Origin: Lentinula raphanica | Lineage: Eukaryota > Basidiomycota > Agaricomycetes > Agaricales > Omphalotaceae | Assembly (NCBI GenBank): GCA_027919835.1 | Contig: JANVFP010000024.1 | Location: 372,001-436,000 of the forward strand | Reading direction: 5' to 3' | DNA length: 64,000 nt | Notes under the pieces: model-generated | Told to the model about the DNA's origin: nothing | What the model saw: the letters and a program-made list of their open reading frames with translations, nothing else | Databases searched by the model: none | Translations under genes and position numbers: made by a program | In this document: one piece after another, positions 22,359 through 31,142 of the stretch | How positions within the stretch are numbered: position 1 is the first letter of the stretch | How the letters are laid out: the number at the start of each line of letters is the position of its first letter

Positions 22359-22589
22359 TTCCCGGAGGGATCTTCGCCGTATTCAGCACTATTCAGCAAT
22401 CCAAGTTTCCAACGCATCCCGAAGGATCTACGTCGTATAGCGTCGTATCAGCCTGTTGTATCCAAATGTTGTTCAATGCATTGCCTATATCCTCCTATAT
22501 CAGCCTATATCCCGAAGGATCTGCATTGTACAATTTGTATGTATCTGCAATTCGAACGTTCAACACATTCCTTTTATCCCGAAGGATCT
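22359..22589. promoter_or_regulatory. Array of ATCCCGAAGGATCT motifs upstream of SSP-C
   Basis: Exact motif at 22416-22429, 22509-22522 and 22576-22589, plus the TTCCCGGAGGGATCT variant at 22359-22373. All four survive although spacing has changed through local insertions. Confidence 0.8.
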
Positions 22590-22696
22590 ACTGATAACCC
22601 GCCAGGAACTGCAGGGAACTGCCTTCAAATTTCAATGTTCCCCACTTGGCATAGCAGGCCTAGCAGGGCAGTGGCATATAGCTTGGTAATTCATCA

Positions 22697-22713
22697 GATT
22701 CGTACCAGCAAAA
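22697..22713 (+). promoter_or_regulatory. Conserved leader box of SSP-C
   Basis: GATTCGTACCAGCAAAA, 60 bases before the hairpin as at SSP-B. Confidence 0.65.
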
Positions 22714-22773
22714 GTCACTTAAAACAGGACGAAAAGCGCTCTTTTCACCTCCATTCCCAACTTCTCACTATCA

Positions 22774-22796
22774 CTTTCTTTGCTGGTCAAAGAAAG
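22774..22796 (+). promoter_or_regulatory. Leader hairpin of SSP-C at a splice donor
   Basis: Same perfect stem-loop as at SSP-B, followed directly by GTAGGA. Confidence 0.8.
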
Positions 22797-23099
22797 GTAG
22801 GACTCCTACCGCGTCTATCCTCCGATGCTAACCGTCTCGTCGTCTGTCATAGGTTCAACGCAGGACGTTTATTGGCTCTACTTTTCCAACGTTCCACTTG
22901 TCAAATAACTACTGGTACGTCGTATTTCACTACAAGGAGTGAATTGCAGTACCGAGCCTTCGGATCCTCTTCAGCTCAGTCAAGATTTGCTTCCGTCTTT
23001 TGGTCATCGATTCAAGTTCTGTTCGTCATCCACAAGGCAAGTTGGATCCCAATCTTCGTCTATGATGTCCTTGTCTGATTTTCCTCAGATCTAGCTCTG

Positions 23100-23594
23100 A
23101 TGCATTTCCGTATTGTTTTCTTCATCGTCTGGCTTGTTGCCGCTGCTTGTGCTGCACCGATCCCTCAGATCACTGTAAGTCCTCCTCACTCGATGCCGAG
23201 ATAAAGGTTGAACTCACTATTCGATTAACAGGGTGCTCCCTCGGCGAGTCCTGGGGATCCACATGAACCGGTCATGGTGAAAATCTTGTATAACTCCAAA
23301 GGTGTTCCTAAGAAATGGGGCGACGAAGACCATGTCCATGAAAAGATGCAACAGGGCGTACTTAACGCATTAAACTCGAAGGAGAATAGTAGCTTAAAGC
23401 CACTATTCTCCAAAGAGCATGAAGTGGAGTGGAAGTACAAAGTTAATGACGAATTGGAGCACAAATCCAAAGCTGTCGTGAGTATCACTCCCGACTATGT
23501 CCCATGCAATCAGCGTGGTTGTGTCGGTGGTTTGGAGCGCCTTCTCGACTTGGAAACATTGGAAATGACGGTTCCTGAGGTTCCTAAGGCCTGA
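23100..23594 (+). CDS. Small secreted protein SSP-C
   Basis: Two exons (23100-23174 and 23232-23594) encode 145 residues. The signal-peptide exon is identical to that of SSP-B. Exon 2 begins GAPSASPGDPHEPVMVKIL and ends with an extended tail (EMTVPEVPKA). Compared with SSP-B, most changes alter the amino acid (for example VDDKLVPESK against VNDELEHKSK), while the PCN.RGCVGG pair of Cys is kept. It is the tandem twin of SSP-B, with the same motif array and hairpin leader. No enzymatic motif; secreted, function unknown. Confidence 0.86.
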
Positions 23595-23968
23595 GCGCCG
23601 ATCCTAGTCACCAGCTGTGTTTGTTTGTACTGTAGTTTGTAGTCCTAATATGATACCTGAGAAGAGGATTTAGGCGTATACTGACTGACGCCGGGGCATT
23701 GGAAGATCTTGAACTATATATGTAGTATGAGCTGATTTCGTCAGACCGGGTTGCTATATGCCTCAGGCAGAGCCTGGTGCGACATTTTTACTATCGTGCA
23801 ATTTGAGCATAGAAAGGCAGATGTTTTCCCTACCTCCATTCCCAGATCATTCTCTCTGCCACTTGCTGGTCAGTATGTTTCCTTATACTCGTCTATGGAA
23901 AGCTCACGGAGGATGCTGTTCACTTATAGGCTATAGTAAGTCACGGTTGTACGAAGTTTCATTCAATC

Positions 23969-24181
23969 ATGCGTTTCAGCTTTGCTTTCTTCGTCTTTTG
24001 GCTTTTGGCTGGGGTTGTATATGCTTCGCCTTGGTCCAGTGATGTGCCTACTCAGGTCAGTGTCGGTCATCGAGTAGTCTTAGAAAGGGTTCATGAGACT
24101 AAAATTCGCTCATTTTCCGATACACAGTCGGATTCTGTTTCCATACATACTATAACCCCGCGCGACAAAGAGACTGATTAA
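23969..24181 (+). CDS. Truncated small secreted protein SSP-D
   Basis: The ATG at 23969 (context CATGCGTTTCAG, as in SSP-E and F) opens a signal peptide (MRFSFAFFVFWLLAGVVYA) ending SPWSSDVPTQ before a donor GTCAGT. With intron 24056-24127 removed, only 17 more residues follow before TAA. The 72-nt intron is stop-free and in frame, so retention would give 70 residues. The body domain of the other members is missing, and the leader hairpin is reduced to a remnant (CCACTTGCTGGTCAG near 23860). Probably a decayed or truncated member; a separate short peptide gene is the alternative. Confidence 0.5.
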   Translation: MRFSFAFFVFWLLAGVVYASPWSSDVPTQVSVGHRVVLERVHETKIRSFSDTQSDSVSIHTITPRDKETD

Positions 24182-24662
24182 GACCGACGGACCAGTCCCA
24201 GTGATAGTCTCGCGAGGCAGAATTCTCGAGAGAGGAGATGAAGTCGTTCTCTCTATTCCAGTGATGGCACGCGTGAAATTGGGCAACGGGCGCGACTTCC
24301 ATCTCAAGTCATCCTTGATCTACCTTGGCATCTCGACTCTCAAACTTCGAGCTTCAAGAGCCAATCGCATATGATAGAGAGCCCTGGAATCACTATGGAA
24401 GTGATCAGCATCTTGATTTAAATTTTAGGATGAGCAATTTTGAGCATACCAGGGCGACAAAACGTGTTCTTCATCCAATCAAGACGAATCCTCAGATCAG
24501 AACACTTGCTAATCTCATTCTCGCACCCAGTGGGTCTCTGCAATCCTCCTCGAGCTGTTTCCCTGTCACAGCTCATCCCAGCTCGTCCTTGAGATGCATT
24601 CCTAGCTATCCTTGGCTAGTCCCGGGTTATTCCAGGTTGTTCCACTGGAGGAATATCAGGCG
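24182..24662. other. Spacer between SSP-D and the SSP-E unit
   Basis: No gene recognised. Possibly the remains of the second exon of SSP-D. Short frames only. Confidence 0.4.
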
Positions 24663-24823
24663 AATGGTGTCCGATGGCGTGAAGTGCAAGTTCCAGTTCC
24701 GCCGCAACACGACCTTACAGGACCTTACACGCTCTTACACGACGTCGACGCAACCAATTCAGACATTTATCTATTAGAATCAGTTGCATCAATCGTTACC
24801 TATCGTTACATGTCACATCATAA

Positions 24824-24840
24824 GATTCGTACCAGCAAAA
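24824..24840 (+). promoter_or_regulatory. Conserved leader box of SSP-E
   Basis: GATTCGTACCAGCAAAA, 70 bases before the hairpin. Confidence 0.65.
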
Positions 24841-24910
24841 AGCACTCATAAGAAGCAAGGCGTTTTTCCTCACCTTCATTCCCTTTCATTCCCCACTTCT
24901 CTCTCGGTCA

Positions 24911-24933
24911 CTTTCTTTGCTGGTCAAAGAAAG
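24911..24933 (+). promoter_or_regulatory. Leader hairpin of SSP-E at a splice donor
   Basis: Perfect CTTTCTTTG/CAAAGAAAG stem with loop CTGGT, directly followed by donor GTGAGT. The leader intron probably ends at the CAACAG near 24995. Confidence 0.8.
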
Positions 24934-25237
24934 GTGAGTCTGTGCTCTTCCGCGTCTTGAATTTCCCTCTATTAACCTGGCTCCCGCTCAACAGCTCAAC
25001 GCAGGGCGTTCAACGGTTCTACTTTCGATCATTTGTGCGCTCGAACCACTTGTACGTCGTGTTGTATATCGAGAAAGGGCTTGAACGTCTGACGCTGAGG
25101 CATTCTGTATAGTTCAGTCTTGACTTCAACCTTTCGAGATTTACTCAACCTCCGTCAAGGTAAGTTGGATTGACGGTGTACCGTAATGTTCCTCGAAATT
25201 CATCCTCACGCACTGTAAAAATTCGAAGTTGCCTTTC

Positions 25238-25749
25238 ATGCGTTTCAGTATCGTGTTCTTCATCGTCTGGCTCGTGGCTGTTGCATGCGCTGCACCTATA
25301 CCCAGGCCTATGCCTAGTTCGTCGGTTAGTGCTGATCACTTGAGCAAAAAGGACTCACCGAAGGAACATTCGCTCACTATTTTGTTTCACAGAGTGCGCC
25401 TGCTTCTCATGTAGTCACATCCGGAACGATCAGGTATAGCCAGGCCGGTCTCGTCAAAAGTACGACCAAAGTTGAGGGTATTTCCGAAGAAACCAGCATT
25501 AAGAACAAGAAAGCGGCGGTCGTAAAAGCTCTCGACGAGGCTATAAAGAAAAGTGCCCATCTCAAGCTTCCGACTAAAACCGAGGTTCGTTGGACTTGGG
25601 AGCCGGAAGAGAAGGAGAGTGAACAAAACACAGCGGAGGTAACGTTGATGGCCGGGGGTCTATCGTTCGACAACCACGGTGGCAGCGTCACCCTTTCGGA
25701 TCCTGTGAAGGTTACGCTTCCCAATGCGCTTCCCACCCGTGCCGCGTAG
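25238..25749 (+). CDS. Small secreted protein SSP-E
   Basis: Two exons (25238-25324 and 25393-25749) encode 147 residues. The signal peptide MRFSIVFFIVWLVAVACAA is followed by PIPRPMPSSS, then a phase-0 68-nt intron (GTTAGT to CAG). Exon 2 has SGTIRYSQAGLV, a Lys-rich helix block (KNKKAAVVKALDEAIKK), RWTWEP, and AEVTLMAGGLSF with GGSVTL and KVTLP strands. No Cys in the mature part, unlike SSP-B and C. The order of hydrophobic positions parallels the other members, suggesting one fold. Sister of SSP-F by tandem duplication. Function unknown. Confidence 0.85.
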
Positions 25750-26059
25750 ACGTACCTGAGCTTCCGATTCATGTGTAGATTGTGGGCCCTCTAATTATGA
25801 TTTTTGAGAAGAAGAACCAGACCACTGGAATCCAGAGTAATGTGAGAGCGTTGGAAATATTGTTGAGGCGCAAAGAAGAGTCGAGCCTGAGCATAAGCGT
25901 TAACTTTCTACAGAGCAACCGAATGGCATCCTATGGCGTCCGATGGCGTGGAGTGCAATTTCCAGTCCCGCCGCAACACGACCTTACACGACGCAACCAA
26001 TTCAGCCATTATGTATCTATGAGGATCAGTTGCATCAATCGTTACAAATCACTTCATAA

Positions 26060-26076
26060 GATTCGTACCAGCAAAA
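26060..26076 (+). promoter_or_regulatory. Conserved leader box of SSP-F
   Basis: GATTCGTACCAGCAAAA, 53 bases before the hairpin. Confidence 0.65.
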
Positions 26077-26129
26077 AGCACTCATAAGACGTTTTCCTCG
26101 CCCTTCATTCCCAACTTCTCTCTCTGTCA

Positions 26130-26152
26130 CTTTCTTTGCTGGTCAAAGAAAG
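26130..26152 (+). promoter_or_regulatory. Leader hairpin of SSP-F at a splice donor
   Basis: Perfect 9-bp stem and CTGGT loop, directly followed by donor GTGAGT. Confidence 0.8.
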
Positions 26153-26453
26153 GTGAGTTTGTGCGCCGCGTCTTGGGTCTCCCTCTAATAACCTGGCACC
26201 CGCTCAACAGCTCAACGCAGGACGTTCAACGGTTCTACTTTCGATCATTCGTGCGCTCGAACCACTTGTATGTCATGTTGTATATCGAGAAAGGGCTTGA
26301 ACGACTGACTATGGGACATTCTGTCTAGTTCAGTCTTCACTTCAACCTTTCGAGATATACTCAACCTCCGTCAAGGTAAGTTGGATCAGTGTTCTACCAT
26401 GTTGTCCCTCGAAATTCATCCTCACGCACTGTAGAACTTCGAATTTGCCTTTC

Positions 26454-26950
26454 ATGCGTTTCAGTATCGTATTCTTCATCGTGTGGCTCGTGGCCGTTGC
26501 ATGCGCTGTACCTATACCCAGGCCTATGCCGGTTAGTGCGGCTGATCACTTGAGCAAAAAGGACTCACGAAAGGAACATTCGCTCACTACTTTGTTTCAC
26601 AGAGCGCACCTGCTTCTCATGTACGCCATGTAGTCACATCCGGAACGATCAGGTATAGCGAGAAGGGTCTCGTCGAAAGTATACCCAAAGGTCAGGGTAC
26701 CCCGGAAGGAATTCGCATTAGAGACAAGGAAAAGGCGGTCGAAAACGCTCTCATCAAGGCTATAGAGGGAAGCACGAATCTAGAGCCTCCGAAAGACCCC
26801 AAGTTCAAATGGGATTGGAAGCAGATACAGAAGGGTGAGGAAGACACAGCTGAGGTAACGTTGGTGGCGGGGGGTCTATCGTACAACAAAGGTGGCAGCG
26901 TCATCCTCAGTGCTGTGAAGGTTACGCAGCTTCCCACTCACTCAGACTGA
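26454..26950 (+). CDS. Small secreted protein SSP-F
   Basis: Two exons (26454-26531 and 26603-26950) encode 141 residues. The signal peptide is almost the same as in SSP-E (MRFSIVFFIVWLVAVACA). The intron is 71 nt with GTTAGT and CAG ends. Exon 2 keeps TSGTIRYSEKGLV, a charged helix (DKEKAVENALIKAIEG), KFKWDW, AEVTLVAGGLSY, GGSVIL and KVTQLP. It differs from SSP-E at many residues while the hydrophobic pattern stays, consistent with diversification after duplication. Followed by a short GTTGAAG/GTTGAAT repeat at about 27116-27148. Function unknown. Confidence 0.85.
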
Positions 26951-27115
26951 GAAGCGGTATGCATCGTAGACGACGAGTAGCTTCTTCATTTGTACGATTG
27001 TAGACCGGTTGATTATGATTTTGAGAAGAGGAACCAGAACCCCGGAGATCCAGAATACTGTACAAGAGCGTTGAAAATATGTTGAGGGGCAGATAAGGGA
27101 GGGTAAGGGTTGGAG

Positions 27116-27148
27116 CTTGAAGGTTGAAGGTTGAATGTTGAATGTTGA
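27116..27148. repeat. GTTGAA-type 7-bp tandem repeat
   Basis: Four to five GTTGAAG or GTTGAAT units between SSP-F and the centrin gene. Confidence 0.8.
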
Positions 27149-27520
27149 ACACAGAGCACCAACGACCTATATCGTCTTCAATAGCCGTTGCCCGAGCCAA
27201 TGCAAGTATAAAGGGCCAGATGTATCGTTGAATGACGAGTTTCCAGCTCAGAATTGCAAAGGAACGATCGATGATCGACTCATCGAGTGCTTCGGTGGGT
27301 GAGAGTGTTGGGGCAGAAATGGTTGTTCAACGGCGGCGAGTGCAAAAGCACAAATATGGATTGCCGATATCAGTCTATATCAGTGACCGTCAGAGAAAGC
27401 TTCAGAGAGTCGAGACAGTGCCGCGGCTTCACGAGCTGTCGCGTTTACGTAATCACCGTGCTGATGACCACGTGCCAGACGCGATCCACGCCTCTTCAAT
27501 CAACCACTACTAGCTCAACC

Positions 27521-28162
27521 ATGTACGGCGCATCTGCAGTTCAAAAATCCAAACGGAGAACTCACTCTCGCCCTGAACTCACTGAAGAACAAAAACAAGA
27601 GATTAAAGAAGCTTTCGAGCTTTTCGACACGGACAAGGATGGCAGAATTGATTACCACGAACTAAAAGTCGCTATGCGCGCTTTAGGATTCGATTTGAAG
27701 AAGGCAGAGGTGTTGAAGATTCTGAGAGATCATGATAAGACAGGGCATGGATTTATGGATTTTGAGGATTTTGCAAAGATAAGTGAGTCTTCTGTGGAAC
27801 GGCCGCCTTCATTCTCTCGTTGTCGTGTTCTGTGTTTGCTGACAAGGATTTGAACGTTCAGTGAGCGACCGGATATTAGCAAGAGACCCAATGGAAGAGA
27901 TAAGACGCGCTTTTCAGCTGTTCGACGGCGACAACAAGGGTAGGATTGAGCTCAAAGACCTTCGGAGGGTGGCGAAGGAGATTGGGGACCGGTTAGAGGA
28001 TGACGAACTGTGCGTATTGTTGGCTTCTGTGATGCTTCCAGCGGCGTTATTCATGACCTGCTCTCGTGTGCTAGGCAAGCAATGATAGACGAGTTCGACC
28101 TCGACCAAGACAACGCGATAAACGAACAAGAGTTTTTCGCTATTATGACGGATGACGCTTAG
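27521..28162 (+). CDS. CDC31: Centrin (Cdc31-type EF-hand protein)
   Basis: Three exons (27521-27782, 27862-28009, 28075-28162) encode 165 residues, the usual centrin length. A short basic N-terminus ([20 protein letters not shown]) is followed by four EF-hands with loops [36 protein letters not shown] and [12 protein letters not shown]. Loops 1 and 4 keep the usual Ca2+ ligands best. Motifs such as [17 protein letters not shown] and RVAKEIGD are centrin hallmarks. Centrin acts at the spindle pole body (half-bridge duplication) and in fungi also in mRNA-export (TREX-2) and proteasome-linked complexes. The C-terminus ends [12 protein letters not shown]. It is convergent with the MYND gene, about 320 bp apart. 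Confidence 0.93.
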
Positions 28163-28480
28163 TCCTTCGGCGACCTCTATCTTGCTTGTTTTTTTGTTGT
28201 GTATCTTTTGGTTTTTACGCTCGTTAGGTGAGTAACTCTTTCGTGTCTGTCAAATCGCGAAACTGAGATTCGTCTCAGCGTTGTACCACCAACAGCGTAT
28301 ATCGCTATGAACAATATTTTCACTACATTCAGTTGTACATCATACGAATGCAATCTATTTCATACAAAAGAAAAATCAAGAATATCAATGACCGAACTTC
28401 AACCCTTCTCTGCGGCTAACATCATACAGACCACTTCGTGGAGAGCTAGCAGCTCTAAGACCTACTAATAAATCACCACC
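28163..28480. other. Intergenic, convergent 3' ends
   Basis: Between the centrin and MYND stop codons. AT-rich, holds both 3' untranslated regions; nothing else seen. Confidence 0.7.
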
Positions 28481-30474
28481 TCAGGTACACTTCTTGTAGT
28501 TGCCCGTGACAGGATCGAGCTCGTGTAATTCCATCTTGAGCGAACTACTATCGCCCAATGGAGCTCTTTCCCTCATTACCTCTCTGATCTCTTTCAGCAT
28601 CTCTGGTTCCATTGTGGATGTCGATAAAAAGGATGTCGTACCGTCGCTGTGATGGACGGGAATGCGAATCGAGCCTCCGGGAGTGCTTCCTGCGCCGCTC
28701 GTGCTGTATGTTGGGTCGATAACGGAACAGGGAGCACCTGGCTTGCAGAAAGGCTTGTGGTTCTTCCAGTCCTGATAAAATTGTCAATGGTACGAACGAA
28801 CAAATGATGTTTGGAGGATAGCCTTACCTCTTTTTCTAGAATGGTTATACGAACAATTTTGAGTTTAGGTCTGTAAATGAACCATGAAGAATCGAAAAAT
28901 ACTCACGACAACTGAATATAGAAAAGAGATGTCAGCGTTTTCAGCTACTGAGGCAGAAGATGTTCGTACCTTTTGCCACAATACGAAGGCTTCTTGTCCG
29001 GGTCGCATTTTCCAGAGCCTGTATACAGATGGTAGAGAAGCAATCAGAAAACTTATCACAGCAGCAGAAACATACGAACATTGAGCAAGCATCTTCCCCG
29101 TATCCGCCTCAATCCCACACCCTACATTCGCACACCGATACCTATTCGGATTCTTCATCTTCTTCTTCTCCACAGCCAACTGCTCAAGCTTCATGAAATT
29201 CGCCCTCCCGTCCATCGCTTTAACGACCCACTTGAAGTGAATGAGGAGCTCTGGACACTTGAGGTCGTCAGTCAGAGGCTTGACCGTGTTCGTCGCGAAC
29301 ACGAGAACTTTGGCGGAGGCTAGGAGCTTGTTGTTAGGAGAGGCTTGGGAGGCGATGCGAACGGCTTCGTCTGCGTGGTAGGTCCCGGCGAAGACGTACC
29401 GGGCGCGGACGTCGCCTTCACGGCCGGCGGTGTACCAAAAGGTGAGCATGGAGTGGGCCATGGAACGTGTTTGGGCAGAGGCTTTCTCGTTGAGAGCGGC
29501 TTTGAGGAGGTATGTTCTGCTCAGGTTACGATCGGGTTTGCATTTGATACCGTATTTCAATCTGAGGGAGGAGATGTCAGTACGAGCAGAATTGGATATA
29601 AGTGGCTTTGGAGGATCAGGATAACATACCTCAAACCAGCATCGATAGCATGTTGAGCATCCCCGGCGTCTGCTTCCTTCTTGACTTGCTCCAACGACTT
29701 TGACGAAATGACACCCCTGATATTCTCAAAGATATCTCCAATATTGGAGAACCTATCCTTGTCGTAGCTATAATCCACAGGAAGCGGTTCGTTGTTCATG
29801 AACTCTTGCGCGTACATCGATAGCTTTTCAAACTCCATTTCCTCCGGTGTAGCACCAGACCTCTGCGGAGACATCATCGACCACGCTTCGGGGTCTGGCG
29901 GAGTGAGGGAAGAAAACGCGATCTGACTCGGAGTGTGGAGTGCGGCGCGTGCGATATCCGGAAGACCAAGGGTGCTCTTTATACCTTTATACATCAGCTC
30001 GAATTGTTTATGAGCGAGGTCGGTGAGATTGGCATATTCGACCTTGCATCGTTCTTCTTTGACTCCAAGAGCTTTGAGCTGTTTCTCTACCTCCCGCGCG
30101 AGCGGATGGTCATCTGTGGTGAGCTTCCAAGGACCGTAAGGAGCCAAGACGGGTCCACCGGGCCCCTTGTTCAGGTCAAAAGCGGTATTGAACGAATGCA
30201 TCAAACCAAAACAGATCTCGAGAGCAGCCTCTTTGGCGTTATCGGGGAAGTAAGCGATCCCTGTCTCGAACTTGTTCTTCCGAACAGGAAGGATCTGTTG
30301 AGCTATTAACTGGCTTTCTTTTTGAAAAAGAAAGAGCATGTGGGAGGGAGGAGAAAGGGGGATGTAACGCAGGTCAAAATGCCAGACGTTGGGTACTCGA
30401 CCAGAGGGAGCGAGAGGTTTGCGGGGTAGCGCATTGAATTTTTTGATACAATCTGCCTTCCAGGCTGGGTCCAT
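28481..30474 (-). CDS. MYND zinc-finger protein with two microexons
   Basis: Model: 30474-29630, 29561-29080, 29018-28970, 28911-28907, 28835-28828, 28771-28481, giving 559 residues. The long N-terminal region is helical with alpha-solenoid character (KPDRNLSRTYLLKAALNEKA, RYVFAGTYHADEAVRIA), perhaps Sel1/TPR-like. A C-terminal MYND finger (YRCANVGC, QCSGKC, YCGKSCQKEDWKNHKPFC) supplies all eight Cys/His ligands. Restoring the finger needs exons of only 5 nt (TTGTC) and 8 nt (AAAAAGAG), each with proper GT and AG borders; without them a ligand Cys and the QKE stretch are lost. MYND fingers bind proline-rich partner peptides. Start ATG at 30474 (MDPAWKADC). An additional pyrimidine-rich stretch near 30320-30380 could be an unspliced intron. 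Confidence 0.82.
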
Positions 30475-31121
30475 GGTGGTTCAGGAAAGAAAATTTTACG
30501 AATTGAAAATTGCCACAAGACTCAAGAGTCTGAGACGTGAAATAGACGCCCACTCTTTCATCTTGCTCTCATCGCACAGCCTCAGTCATTGATAGCATCG
30601 ATATTCTTGCGTTCTTCATTTTCGAGTCCGACTTGGGAGACTATAGTCTCAACAACCTCGCTGTTCTCGATGTCGTTTTTGGGTTCGAGATGGTTGACCT
30701 CTTGTGGCTGTCCTGCTTTGAGCCTTTCTTCTTTGGATCTTTCTGGAGCTCGGTCTTCTCGTGTGCATAGAGTCGATAAACCCTAGCTTCTGAAGCAACC
30801 AGGTGAGTTCTTCTTGGCTGAACATTCGTGTATCCGAGGCATATGTTCCTAAATAACCTTTGAAAGGCCATGTGAATCAATACCATAGTATTTCGAAGCA
30901 CCTAGAATCTCACCGTTCGTCACCAATCGCCCCGGTCTTTGTTCATTGTACATTTGCGGTCCGTCAAAAACACGTCGAACATTTCAGTTGAATCCACCTC
31001 GCTCCTCTAAGCCGTTATAACAACCACTGAGGCTCCTCGCGGTCACTATGGTCATGGGACTTTCCTCTTTGGTTCTCGAATAAAATCCTATAAAAGCTCT
31101 TCCGTCCTTTTGCGACATGCA
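30475..31121. other. Divergent promoter region between MYND and GH35 genes
   Basis: No gene recognised in about 650 bp separating two diverging starts. A TATA box lies at its right end. Confidence 0.6.
31089..31096 (+). promoter_or_regulatory. TATA box of the GH35 gene
   Basis: TATAAAAG, 26 bp before ATG 31122 and 47 bp before ATG 31143. With a usual 25-35 bp spacing, transcription would begin near or after the first ATG, which favours the second ATG as start. Confidence 0.55.
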
Positions 31122-31142
31122 ATGGAGCATTCAAAATTCAGA

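Larger units (their letters stand above)
21881..23720 (+). repeat. Tandem duplication unit 2 (contains SSP-C)
   Basis: Second copy of 20003-21800. It differs by scattered substitutions and by several small insertions that duplicate about 10 neighbouring bases (for example a second TATTCAGCA near 22385 and a second GGAACTGC near 22615). Confidence 0.95.
24663..25880 (+). repeat. Tandem duplication unit containing SSP-E
   Basis: Similar to 25918-27090 over leader, gene and 3' flank. Shared landmarks include CCGCCGCAACACGACCTTAC, the leader box, the hairpin, CACTTGTA...GTTGTATATCGAGAAAGGGC, and a 3' flank with ATTATGATTTTTGAGAAG. More diverged than the B/C pair. Confidence 0.85.
25918..27090 (+). 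repeat. Tandem duplication unit containing SSP-F
   Basis: Second copy of the 24663-25880 unit. Confidence 0.85.
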
